Assembly (NCBI GenBank): GCA_046052145.1
Contig: JBJOMW010000005.1
Location: 62,001-126,000 of the forward strand
Direction: 5' to 3'
DNA from: Falsiroseomonas sp046052145
GTDB lineage: Bacteria; Pseudomonadota; Alphaproteobacteria; Acetobacterales; Acetobacteraceae
Length of the DNA stretch: 64,000 bases
The notes beneath the pieces were generated by a model. That model did no database searches. It was given only the letters and a program-made list of their open reading frames with translations, and was not told the DNA's origin. Both the position numbers and the translations under genes were made by a program. Positions within the stretch are counted from its first letter, which is position 1. The number at the start of each line of letters is the position of its first letter. Of this stretch, positions 32,604 through 40,579 are shown piece after piece.

Positions 32604-35272
32604 GCGGTGCGGTCGCCGCCGCCCGACAGCAGCGCGGCCTGCGCCGCCGCCAGGCGCGCCACGGGCACGCGGTAAGGCGAGCAGGACACGTAGTCGAGCC
32701 CGGCCTTGGCGCAGAAATGGATCGAGGCCGGATCGCCGCCATGCTCGCCGCAGATGCCGAGCTTGAGGCCATCCTTCACCTTGCGGCCCTTCTCCGCCGC
32801 GATCTCCACCAGCGCGCCGACGCCGTCGATATCGATCGAGACGAAGGGGTCCTTCGGCAGGATGCCCTTCTCGACATAGATCGGCAGGAACTTGCCGGCA
32901 TCGTCGCGCGACAGGCCGAACACAGTCTGCGTCAGGTCGTTCGTGCCGAAGCTGAAGAAATCCGCGCTCTCGGCGATGGCGTCCGCGGTGAGTGCGGCGC
33001 GCGGCAGCTCGATCATCGTGCCGACCAGGTATTCGACATGGTAGCCGCTCTCGGCGAAGACTTCCTGCGCGACCTTGTCCACCATGGCGCGCGTGATCTC
33101 GAGCTCACGCCGCGTCATGACCAGCGGGATCATGATCTCCGGCACGGGGGCCTTGTGGGTTTCCTTGGCCGTGATCACCGCCGCTTCGAAGATGGCGCGG
33201 GCCTGCATCTCGTAGATCTCGGGGAAGGTGATGCCGAGGCGGCAGCCGCGATGGCCGAGCATCGGGTTGGCTTCCGAAAGCTCCGAGACGCGCCGCTTCA
33301 TCGCCGCGACATCGGCGCCGAGGTCATGTGCGACCTCCTCGATCTCCTCCTCCTTGTGGGGGAGGAATTCGTGCAGCGGCGGGTCGAGCAGGCGGATGGT
33401 CACCGGCAGCCCGGCCATGATGCGGAACAGATCCACGAAATCCTGCCGCTGGAAGGGCAGCAGCCGTTCAAGCGCGGCGCGGCGGCCGCTTTCGGTCTCG
33501 GCCATGATCATCTGCCGCACGGCGCCGATGCGCGCGGGGTCGAAGAACATGTGCTCCGTGCGGCAGAGCCCGATGCCCTCCGCGCCGAACTTTCTTGCTG
33601 TCTCAGCGTCGAGCGGCGTTTCCGCATTGGTGCGGACCTTCAGCTTCCGCACGCTGTCGGCCCATTCCATCAGGGTCGCAAAATCGCCCGAGAGCTTCGG
33701 TTCGATCATCGCGACGGGGCCGATGAAGACCTCGCCGGTCGCGCCATCGAGCGTGATGACCTCCCCGGCATTCACGCGCTTGCCGCCGGCGCTCAGCACC
33801 TGCTGGGCGTAGTCCACGGTGATGGAGCCGGCACCCGCGACGCAGGGCCGGCCCATGCCGCGGGCCACGACCGCGGCGTGGCTGGTCATGCCGCCGCGCG
33901 TGGTGAGAATCCCCTTCGCGGCATGCATGCCGTGGATATCCTCGGGCGAGGTCTCGATCCGCACCAGGATCACCGTCTCGCCCTTCGCCGCGCGCGTCTC
34001 CGCCTCCTCGGAGGAGAAGACGACGACGCCGGAGGCCGCGCCGGGCGAGGCCGGCAGCCCCTTCGCCAGCGACTTTCGCGGTGCCTTCGGGTCGAGCGTC
34101 GGGTGCAGCAGCTGGTCGAGCGCCTTCGGGTCCACGCGCTTCACCGCTTCGGTCTGGTCGATCAGCCCTTCGCGCGCCATGTCCACGGCGATCTTGAGGC
34201 TGGCGGCCGCGGTACGCTTCCCGTTGCGCGTCTGCAGCATATAGAGCTTGTTCTGCTGCACCGTGAACTCGATGTCCTGCATGTCGCGATAGTGCTTCTC
34301 AAGCGTCGCGCGCACCTGGACGAGTTCGGCGTAAGCCGCGGGCATGGCGTCTTCCATGCTGCGCTCATTCGGCTTGGCGCGTTCCTTCGACATGGGCTGG
34401 GGCGTGCGGATGCCGGCCACGACATCCTCGCCCTGCGCGTTGATCAGGTATTCGCCGTAGAAGATGTTCTCGCCGGTGGACGGGTCGCGGGTGAAGCAGA
34501 CGCCGGTGGCGCAATCCTGGCCCATATTGCCGAAGACCATCGCCTGGATGTTCACCGCCGTGCCCCACTCGGCCGGGATGTCATGCAGGCGGCGATAGGT
34601 GTTGGCGCGCGGGTTCATCCAGCTGCCGAAGACCGCGCCGACCGCGCCCCAGAGCTGGGCGTGGGGGTCTTGCGGGAAGGGCTGGCCGGTCACTTCCTCG
34701 ACCATGTCCTTGTAGCCCGCAACCACGCGGTGCCAGTCCTGCGCCGAGAGGTCGGTGTCATCCACCGCGCCCTTGTCGAGCTTCACATGCTCGATGATCT
34801 CCTCGAAGCGGTGGTGATCCACGCCGAGCACGACGGAGCCGAACATCTGGATGAAGCGGCGATAGCTGTCCCAGGCGAAGCGCGCATCGCCGGATGCGGC
34901 GGCGAGCCCATCCACCGTCGCATCGTTCAGGCCGAGGTTCAGCACCGTGTCCATCATGCCCGGCATGGAGACCCGCGCGCCGGAGCGGACGGAGACCAGC
35001 AGCGGCTTGTGGGTGTCGCCGAATTTTGCGCCGACCGCGGCTTCCACGCGCGCCAGCGCCTCCGCGACCTGCGCGCGCAGATCGGCGGGGTATGTGTGCT
35101 TGTGCGCGTAGTAATAGGTGCAGACTTCGGTCGTGACCGTGAAGCCGGGGGGCACGGGCAGGCCGATGCTGGCCATTTCTGCCAGGTTGGCGCCCTTGCC
35201 GCCCAGCAGGTTGCGCATATCCGCGCGGCCTTCATTGTGGCCGGCGCCGAAGCTGTAGACCCACTTGGCCAT
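32600..35272 (-). CDS. ppdK: Pyruvate, phosphate dikinase
   Basis: Interconverts pyruvate, ATP and phosphate with PEP, AMP and pyrophosphate, supporting gluconeogenesis or pyrophosphate-linked glycolysis. The 890-residue length is normal. The ATP-grasp domain begins MAKWVYSFGAGHNEGRADMRNLLGGKGANLAEM. The phosphohistidine domain has GGMTSHAAVVARGMGRPC with the swivelling catalytic His (around residue 455), and the PEP-binding barrel ends with GICGEHGGDP. Its stop overlaps the start of the O-antigen ligase gene, an unexpected coupling of central metabolism and glycan genes. Confidence 0.97.
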   Translation of the reverse strand: MAKWVYSFGAGHNEGRADMRNLLGGKGANLAEMASIGLPVPPGFTVTTEVCTYYYAHKHTYPADLRAQVAEALARVEAAVGAKFGDTHKPLLVSVRSGARVSMPGMMDTVLNLGLNDATVDGLAAASGDARFAWDSYRRFIQMFGSVVLGVDHHRFEEIIEHVKLDKGAVDDTDLSAQDWHRVVAGYKDMVEEVTGQPFPQDPHAQLWGAVGAVFGSWMNPRANTYRRLHDIPAEWGTAVNIQAMVFGNMGQDCATGVCFTRDPSTGENIFYGEYLINAQGEDVVAGIRTPQPMSKERAKPNERSMEDAMPAAYAELVQVRATLEKHYRDMQDIEFTVQQNKLYMLQTRNGKRTAAASLKIAVDMAREGLIDQTEAVKRVDPKALDQLLHPTLDPKAPRKSLAKGLPASPGAASGVVVFSSEEAETRAAKGETVILVRIETSPEDIHGMHAAKGILTTRGGMTSHAAVVARGMGRPCVAGAGSITVDYAQQVLSAGGKRVNAGEVITLDGATGEVFIGPVAMIEPKLSGDFATLMEWADSVRKLKVRTNAETPLDAETARKFGAEGIGLCRTEHMFFDPARIGAVRQMIMAETESGRRAALERLLPFQRQDFVDLFRIMAGLPVTIRLLDPPLHEFLPHKEEEIEEVAHDLGADVAAMKRRVSELSEANPMLGHRGCRLGITFPEIYEMQARAIFEAAVITAKETHKAPVPEIMIPLVMTRRELEITRAMVDKVAQEVFAESGYHVEYLVGTMIELPRAALTADAIAESADFFSFGTNDLTQTVFGLSRDDAGKFLPIYVEKGILPKDPFVSIDIDGVGALVEIAAEKGRKVKDGLKLGICGEHGGDPASIHFCAKAGLDYVSCSPYRVPVARLAAAQAALLSGGGDRTA

Positions 35273-35316
35273 CGGGTGGCGTGCTCCTGAGCTGGAAGCG
35301 AGGGGGTTGGGGGAGA

Positions 35317-37464
35317 TCAGCCCTCGATCCGGGAGAAGTCGGCGACCGCATCCATGCCGGTGCGGAGCCGGGTGAGCAAGCGTAGCCGGTTGCGACGGAG
35401 TTGCGCATCCGGGTCGTTCACGGTGACGCGGTCAAAGAAGGCGTCCACCGGCCCGCGCAGGGCGGCAAGTGCCGACGTGGCGGAACTGTAATCTTCGGCG
35501 ACCAGCGCCGCCGTCGTGGCGGGCTCGGCCGTGTCGAGGGCGGCGGCGAGCGCCTGTTCCTCGGGCGCCGTCAGCAGGGCCTGGTCCATCGGGCCGGCAT
35601 GGGGGCCGTCCTTCTTCTCCTCGATACGGAGGATGTTCTGGGCCCGCTTATAGGCGGCCAGCAGATTGGTGCCGGTTTCGGATTCGACAAGCGCCTTCAG
35701 CGCGTCGGCGCGGGCGAGCAGGCGGAGGAGGTCGTCGTCGCCTGCCGTGAAGGCGGCGGCGACGACATCATGGCGCGCGCCTTCGGCGCGGAGTTGCACG
35801 CGCAAGCGCTCGGCGAGGAAGTCCACGAGGCCGGCGGCGAAGGCCGCGACCATCGGCGGATGCGCGCTGTCCTTGGCCGGCTGCCAGCCGGCGTTCAGCT
35901 TCTCCTGCGCGACGGCCATGCCGAAGTCGGGCGCGGGCGAGACGCCGACGGCCTGGGGGAAGCCGAAGAAGGTCTCGGCCAGCGCATCGGCCAGGCGGAT
36001 GCGCAGCCGGTTCTCGCGGATGATCCGGATCACTCCAAGTGCGGCGCGGCGCAGTGCGAAGGGATCGCCACTGCCGGTTGGGCGCTCATCGGCGGCGAAG
36101 AAGCCCACCAGCGTGTCGAGCTTGTCGGCCAGCGCGATTGCGATCGCCACCGGCTCCGACGGCACTGCATCGCCCGGCCCGAGCGGGCGGTACTGCGTGC
36201 CGATCGCCTCCGCGACCCGAGAATCTTCGCGGCCGGCGAGCGCGTAGTAGCGGCCCATCACGCCCTGCAATTCGGGGAATTCCCCCACCATGCCGGAAGC
36301 CAGGTCGGCCTTGGCGAGCCGCGCGGCGCGCGCGGCGAGGCCAGGATCGGCACCCACCATCGGCGCGATGTGCCGCGCCAGCCGCTCCAGCCGCGCAACG
36401 CGCTGTCCCTGCGTGCCGAGCTTCGCGTGGAACACCACCTCGTCGAGCTTCGGCAGGAAATCTTCCAGCGCCTGCTTGCGGTCCTGGTCCCAGAAGAAGC
36501 GGGCGTCGGAGAGCCGCGCGCGCAGCACGCGCTCATTGCCCGCGACGAGTGCTGCGCCGCCATCCGTCGCCTCGATGTTGGCGACCACGCCGAAGCAGGG
36601 CGCGGCGCGGCCATCCGCGGTCACCATCGCGAAATAGCGCTGGTTCACGCGCATCGTCGTGCGCATCAGCTCGGGCGGCAGGTCCATGAAGGCCTCATCG
36701 ATGCGCCCCAGCAGCGGCACCGGCCATTCGACGAGGCCCGCCACTTCCTCCACCAGGCCGCGATCGGGCACCACTTGCACGCCGGCTTTCGCGGCCAGTG
36801 CGGCGAGCCCGTCCTCGATGATCCGCACGCGCTCCGCGGCGTCCGGGATCACTTTTCGCGCGCGCAGCTTCGCGGCGTAGTCGTCGAAGCCCGCCACGGC
36901 GAAGGCGCCGGGCGCCATCACGCGATGGCCTTCCGTGAGCTCCGCGCTGGCCAGCCCATGCGCCGCATCTTCGCCTTGGCCGAGGGCGAAGGGCACGACC
37001 GTCCCATCCAGCAGACACAGGATGCGCTGCAGCGGGCGCACCCAGGTGAAGCCGCTGGTCCCCCAGCGCATGGATTTCGGCCAGGCGAGGCTGCGGATCA
37101 CCCGCGGCATCTCGCGCGCGATCAGCGCCTCCGCCGTGACGGTCTCGCCCGGCTTGTCGAGCACGAGGAAGCCGCCGCGCTCGACCAGCTGGTCCTGGGT
37201 CGCGCAATGCTTCTTCAGGAAGCCGGCCAGCGCCGCCTCCGGCGCGCCGATGCGCGGGCCGCGTTCCTCCTTGCCGGCGGTCGTCACCTCAGCGCGCAGC
37301 GTCGCAGCGATGCCGATGCGGCGCGGGCCGTGGAAGGGGCGCGGCGCGCCATCGAGAAGCGGGGCGAGGGCGGTCGCGACCGCCTTGGCAAGGTCGTCTG
37401 CACCGCGCGCCTGCATGCGCGCGGGGATTTCCTCGGAGAAGAGTTCCAGCAGGAGTTCGGGCAT
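35317..37464 (-). CDS. glyS: Glycine-tRNA ligase beta subunit
   Basis: Beta subunit of the heterotetrameric glycyl-tRNA synthetase, responsible for tRNA recognition. The start is ATG 37464 (MPELLLELFSEEIPARMQ), a signature N-terminus. The length is 715 residues, slightly longer than E. coli GlyS. Conserved blocks such as WPKSMRWG and GEFPELQGVMGRYYA are present, the latter marking the HD-like domain, and a C-terminal anticodon-binding region follows. It overlaps the glyQ stop by a base. Confidence 0.97.
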   Translation of the reverse strand: MPELLLELFSEEIPARMQARGADDLAKAVATALAPLLDGAPRPFHGPRRIGIAATLRAEVTTAGKEERGPRIGAPEAALAGFLKKHCATQDQLVERGGFLVLDKPGETVTAEALIAREMPRVIRSLAWPKSMRWGTSGFTWVRPLQRILCLLDGTVVPFALGQGEDAAHGLASAELTEGHRVMAPGAFAVAGFDDYAAKLRARKVIPDAAERVRIIEDGLAALAAKAGVQVVPDRGLVEEVAGLVEWPVPLLGRIDEAFMDLPPELMRTTMRVNQRYFAMVTADGRAAPCFGVVANIEATDGGAALVAGNERVLRARLSDARFFWDQDRKQALEDFLPKLDEVVFHAKLGTQGQRVARLERLARHIAPMVGADPGLAARAARLAKADLASGMVGEFPELQGVMGRYYALAGREDSRVAEAIGTQYRPLGPGDAVPSEPVAIAIALADKLDTLVGFFAADERPTGSGDPFALRRAALGVIRIIRENRLRIRLADALAETFFGFPQAVGVSPAPDFGMAVAQEKLNAGWQPAKDSAHPPMVAAFAAGLVDFLAERLRVQLRAEGARHDVVAAAFTAGDDDLLRLLARADALKALVESETGTNLLAAYKRAQNILRIEEKKDGPHAGPMDQALLTAPEEQALAAALDTAEPATTAALVAEDYSSATSALAALRGPVDAFFDRVTVNDPDAQLRRNRLRLLTRLRTGMDAVADFSRIEG

Positions 37465-38327
37465 CAGGCCGTCTCCCCCGCGAGCCACGCATCGCAGCAG
37501 CGTTTCGCCAGTGCGCGGACGCGGCCGATATAGGCTTGCCGCTCCGCCACGCTGATCGCGCCGCGGGCATCCAGCAGGTTGAAGCGGTGGCTGGCCTTGA
37601 TGCACTGGTCATAGGCTGGCAGCGCCAGGCCCTGCTCCACCAGCGCCGTGCATTCCTTTTCCGCATCGGCGAAATGCTGGAACAGCATCGCCGTGTCGGC
37701 ATGGGTGAAGTTATGGTGCGAGTATTCCACCTCGGCCCGCTTGAACACGTCGCCATAGGTCACGCCGCGGCCGTTGAAATCCAGGTCGTACACATTCTCG
37801 ACGCCCTGGATGTACATCGCCAGGCGCTCCAGCCCGTAGGTCAGCTCGCAACTCGGCACCTCGCAGGGAATGCCGCCGACCTGCTGGAAATAGGTGAACT
37901 GCGTCACCTCCATCCCGTCGCACCACACTTCCCAGCCCAAGCCCCAGGCGCCGAGCGTCGGGCTTTCCCAGTCATCCTCGACGAAGCGGATGTCGTGGAC
38001 CATCGGGTCGATGCCGAGCGCGCGATAGCTGTCGATCAGCAGGGCCTGCGGGTCGCGCGGGCTCGGCTTCATGATCACCTGGTACTGGTAGTAGTGTTGC
38101 AGGCGGTTCGGGTTCTCGCCGTAGCGGCCATCCGCTGGGCGGCGGCTCGGCTGGACATAGGCCGCCGACCAGGGCTTCGGGCCCAGCGCACGCAGCGTGG
38201 TGGCCGGGTGGAAGGTGCCCGCGCCGACCTCCATGTCGTAGGGCTGCAGGATCAGGCAGCCCTGCTCGCTCCAGAAGCGGTGCAGGCGCAGAATGATATC
38301 CTGGAAGGAGGGGGGCTTTTCGGGCAT
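37464..38327 (-). CDS. glyQ: Glycine-tRNA ligase alpha subunit
   Basis: Catalytic subunit that activates glycine. The start is ATG 38327 (MPEKPPSFQDIILRLHRFW). The 287-residue length and the motifs GAGTFHPATTLRALGP, AYVQPSRRPADGRYGENPNR and GLGWEVWCDGMEVTQFTYFQQ are diagnostic. It is first in the glyQ-glyS pair and divergent from the SnoaL-like gene. I see no T-box or other riboswitch in the 88-base divergent space. Confidence 0.97.
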   Translation of the reverse strand: MPEKPPSFQDIILRLHRFWSEQGCLILQPYDMEVGAGTFHPATTLRALGPKPWSAAYVQPSRRPADGRYGENPNRLQHYYQYQVIMKPSPRDPQALLIDSYRALGIDPMVHDIRFVEDDWESPTLGAWGLGWEVWCDGMEVTQFTYFQQVGGIPCEVPSCELTYGLERLAMYIQGVENVYDLDFNGRGVTYGDVFKRAEVEYSHHNFTHADTAMLFQHFADAEKECTALVEQGLALPAYDQCIKASHRFNLLDARGAISVAERQAYIGRVRALAKRCCDAWLAGETA

Positions 38328-38415
38328 CTCGCAGCTTGTCGGGGCGTTTCGCCCCGGCGAGATAGACCACCCTGGCCCCGCGGCCAACTCTCGTCCCCTA
38401 TCCAGGACCGTCGCC

Positions 38416-38877
38416 ATGCCCAGCCCCGCCTCTCAGGACGCCTCCCCGCGCGAGGCCGCCGAGACGCTGGTCCGGTCCTACTACGCAGCCTTCAACACCG
38501 GCGACCGGGCAGGCATGTGCGCCCTGCTGGCCGAGGCGGTGGCCCATGACGTGAACCAGGGCGACCGGCGGCGGGGGATCGCCGCCTTCCGGGCCTTCAT
38601 GGCCCAGATGGACGCGGCCTATGAGGAGCGGCTGGAGCAGGTGGTGGTGATGGCCGACGCCAGCGGCACCCGCGCCGCGGCGGAATTCGTGGTGGTCGGG
38701 CGGTATCTCCGCACCGAGCCCGGCCTGCCGGAGGCACGCGGCCAGGCCTATCGCCTGCCGGCCGGCGCCTTCCTCGAGATCGCCGCTGGACGGATCACGC
38801 GGGTGACGACCTACTACAATCTGCCGGACTGGATCCGGCAGGTCTCGGGCGTCGCGCGACCGGCAGGGATCGCATAG
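38416..38877 (+). CDS. SnoaL/NTF2-like (ketosteroid-isomerase-fold) protein, intact copy
   Basis: A 153-residue protein starting at ATG 38416 (MPSPASQDASPREAAETL). It has the alpha+beta cone pattern of the SnoaL/NTF2 superfamily: an N-terminal helix with LVRSYYAAFNTGDRAGMCALL, a central EFVVVGRY strand and a final GRITRVTTYYNLPDWIRQVS strand. Such proteins are isomerases, hydratases or binding domains, and the substrate is unknown. Its 3' half is duplicated as a broken copy at 39861-40136, with 43 consecutive identical bases (38776-38818 against 40057-40099). The bases just after its stop resemble the start of the cupin gene. Confidence 0.8.
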   Translation: MPSPASQDASPREAAETLVRSYYAAFNTGDRAGMCALLAEAVAHDVNQGDRRRGIAAFRAFMAQMDAAYEERLEQVVVMADASGTRAAAEFVVVGRYLRTEPGLPEARGQAYRLPAGAFLEIAAGRITRVTTYYNLPDWIRQVSGVARPAGIA

Positions 38878-38900
38878 CCTGGGAGGCCGCTCTGGCGGCC
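38868..38900 (+). pseudogene. Remnant of a cupin gene 5' end after the intact SnoaL-like gene
   Basis: In frame, these bases read D-R-I-A-W-E-A-A-L-A-A, closely matching residues 2-12 of the cupin at 40148 (D-R-A-T-W-E-A-A-L-A-E); 25 of 33 bases agree by eye. The match stops soon after. It indicates that an ancestral SnoaL-cupin pair was duplicated and that this copy of the cupin gene was lost. Confidence 0.5.
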
Positions 38901-38971
38901 AGCTTCCGCGTGGCCCGGGGCGCCCTGCCGCAGGAGGTCTTCCCAGGGCCTGAACCCGAGCGCGCTGCGCG

Positions 38972-39673
38972 TTACCGGTACATGTTCTGGCGCGTGATAA
39001 ACGCCATCGCCGCATTGTCCTTGAATGCCGACCGCTCGACCGATTGCAGGTAGGCTACGCCCATATGGGCGTCCCAGATCTTCCACCCGTGATGCGGCAG
39101 CGTGATGAGTGGCCCGACGTGATTACCAACGCCGCGGCTAACCGGATCCCAGTTGATCCTGAAATTCACACCCCTGTCGAACTTCCGATAGCGCATAGTC
39201 CTGGACAGGTAAGCGCCCGCGCCTGGTGCATTGTAGCTGATGAACGGCATGTCGCATTCCACGCCGACAACCTGGGCTAGGAACCCGCCGAGCGAGTGGC
39301 CTGCCACCAGGATGAAGGAACCCGGATTCTGTGCCTGCACCCGCTTGGCATAGGCGATGCAGTCGCTCACGCGGTCCACACTGATGTTGCGGACGATCTG
39401 GACGTCATCGACCGTGAAGTCCTTGCTGCCGGCGGAGCCGCGAAAGCACAATATGAACTGTTTCGCGCCGCGGTTGTATCGGTAGAAGCCGGCCGAACCG
39501 CCCCCAGCGTCGCCTGCCTTGGCCCATCCAAGCCGGTCGTCGTTCTTGGGGTCGAAGAATCCGCCAAGCAGGGTGTAGTCATCAAAATCGTCGTTGCTAT
39601 ATATCTTGTCTGCTGCTTGCGCAGTATGCATGACAGTTATGTAAGACACGAACGAATGTTCCTTTTGGGACAT
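38972..39673 (-). CDS. Class 3 lipase-like alpha/beta hydrolase (accessory gene)
   Basis: A 233-residue protein starting at ATG 39673 (MSQKEHSFVSYITVMHTA); ATG 39631 is an alternative. It has the FRGS oxyanion segment (78-81), the nucleophile elbow GHSLGG (Ser127), Asp176 in NWDPVSR and His203 in DAHMGVAYL, giving a complete Ser-Asp-His triad in lipase_3 order. No signal peptide is seen, so it acts in the cytoplasm or is exported by another route. Composition is unlike its neighbours: many A/T-ending codons, more Lys/Asn/Asp, and an A/T-rich upstream region. It lies between two copies of a duplicated segment. A secreted toxin or effector role is possible but unproven. Confidence 0.75.
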   Translation of the reverse strand: MSQKEHSFVSYITVMHTAQAADKIYSNDDFDDYTLLGGFFDPKNDDRLGWAKAGDAGGGSAGFYRYNRGAKQFILCFRGSAGSKDFTVDDVQIVRNISVDRVSDCIAYAKRVQAQNPGSFILVAGHSLGGFLAQVVGVECDMPFISYNAPGAGAYLSRTMRYRKFDRGVNFRINWDPVSRGVGNHVGPLITLPHHGWKIWDAHMGVAYLQSVERSAFKDNAAMAFITRQNMYR

Positions 39674-39795
39674 TTTATCGAGAAATTTCTTACGACAATA
39701 AAGATTCTCCTTGCAAGAGCGTAACCCGCTCGGCGTGCGGATATCGTCCCGAGGTGGCGCTGCCGTCCGCTCGTTTCTCCAGCGTCTAGAGCCGC

Positions 39796-39837
39796 GCCCG
39801 ATCGAGTGGAACCGCTGCGCGGTTCCGCCGATCGGGC
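39796..39837. repeat. Interrupted inverted repeat upstream of the lipase gene
   Basis: The outer stem GCCCGATCG/CGATCGGGC (39796-39804 with 39829-39837) and inner stem GGAACCGC/GCGGTTCC (39808-39815 with 39819-39826, TGC loop) are separated by a small internal loop. It lies in the 474-base stretch between the lipase start and the cupin start, just before the decayed SnoaL copy begins. No T-run follows. It may be a dispersed palindrome or part of the rearrangement junction. Confidence 0.5.
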
Positions 39838-39860
39838 ATAAGCTGCTTGAGGAAACGCGG

Positions 39861-40136
39861 CCCGGCGGCGGGGGGGGCTTCGTGGCCCAGATGGACGCGG
39901 CCGATGAAGAAAGGCCGGGGGTGGTGATATCCGACGCCACCGGCAAGCGCGCCGCGGTAGAATTCATGCTGGAGGAATGCTGGCCGAGCGGTTTCTCCGC
40001 ACCGAGCCCGGCTTGCCGGTGGCGCGCGGCCAGGCCTGTCGCCTGGCGCCTTGCTGGAGATCGCCGCTGGACGGATCACGCGGGTGACGACCTACTACAG
40101 CCTGCCGGACCCTGGATCCGGCAGGTCTCGGGCTGA
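39861..40136 (+). pseudogene. Decayed second copy of the SnoaL/NTF2-like gene
   Basis: Aligns with 38564-38870 of the intact gene over its 3' two thirds. Shared blocks include GGCCCAGATGGACGCGGCC and a 43-base identical run (40057-40099). The reading frame is destroyed by several small insertions and deletions: about 13 bases lost near 39872, an insertion near 39970, about 7 bases lost near 40050 and an insertion near 40108. The 5' third and start codon are missing. The cupin gene follows directly. This is not expected to make protein. Confidence 0.8.
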
Positions 40137-40147
40137 GGAGGACGGGC

Positions 40148-40420
40148 ATGGATCGCGCGACCTGGGAGGCTGCGCTGGCGGAAGATGGCTTCGCCGGCCC
40201 GCTCGACCGCCGGATGGCGGCAGGCGAGGTCGTGCCGGAGCACACCCACCCCTTCGACGCCCGCGTTCTGGTGCTGGAGGGTGAGTATCTGCTGACGGAG
40301 GCCGGGACGACCCGCCGCTACGGCCCGGGCGAGGGCTTCGAGCTGCCGGCCAACATTCCCCACGCCGAGGCCTTCGGCCCCAAGGGCGCGGTGTTCCTGG
40401 TAGGCCGCCGCCCGGTTTGA
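40148..40420 (+). CDS. Small cupin-domain protein
   Basis: A 90-residue single-domain cupin (MDRATWEAALAEDGFAG). It has the first cupin motif in HTHPFDARVLVLEGEYLL, with metal-ligand type His-x-His and the following Glu, and the second motif in PANIPHAEAFGP. Such small cupins bind metals or small ligands and often act as sensors or isomerases; the ligand is unknown. It was originally the downstream partner of the SnoaL-like gene, since the junction is duplicated. A strong terminator overlaps its stop codon. Confidence 0.82.
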   Translation: MDRATWEAALAEDGFAGPLDRRMAAGEVVPEHTHPFDARVLVLEGEYLLTEAGTTRRYGPGEGFELPANIPHAEAFGPKGAVFLVGRRPV

Positions 40421-40465
40421 TGCGAACAACCGCTTTCAGCGGCCATTCGCATCAGACCGTTTTTT
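40418..40465 (+). terminator. Rho-independent terminator of the cupin gene
   Basis: A 9-base stem TGATGCGAA/TTCGCATCA (40418-40426 with 40446-40454), an internal loop, then CCGCT/AGCGG with a TTC loop, is followed by GACCG and six T. The stem starts on the cupin stop codon itself. It is clear and complete for an intrinsic terminator. Confidence 0.8.
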
Positions 40466-40468
40466 GAG

Positions 40469-40553
40469 CCTCAGGCGCCGGCGGCGCTCCGCGCCTTGGC
40501 TCGCCGCACCGGCGGCGGCGGCCATTCGGCCGCTCGGCCCGCGTCGCGGGCCG
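40469..40553 (+). repeat. Dispersed multi-hairpin intergenic repeat, copy 1
   Basis: Starts CCTCAGGCGCC and contains, in order, GGCGC-TCC-GCGCC, then TTGGCTCGCCGCA, then GGCC-ATTC-GGCC, then GCCCGCG-T-CGCGGGC. It aligns along its length with 62667-62758. Where stems differ between copies, both arms change together while the loops TCC and ATTC stay. It lies between the cupin terminator and the 3' end of the Bug gene. Confidence 0.7.
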
Positions 40554-40579
40554 CATGCATCGAACGGCGGCGGTGCGGG

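Noticed and set aside
32567..35290. Very long open frame on the plus strand opposite ppdK
   Set aside because: It is exactly antisense to a clearly coding gene, has His/Arg/Asp-rich unnatural composition and no family resemblance. Such frames are expected opposite GC-rich genes.
38972..39673. Transposon or insertion sequence carrying the lipase gene
   Set aside because: No transposase, terminal inverted repeats or clear target-site duplication could be found at either border; only the surrounding segment duplication is supported.
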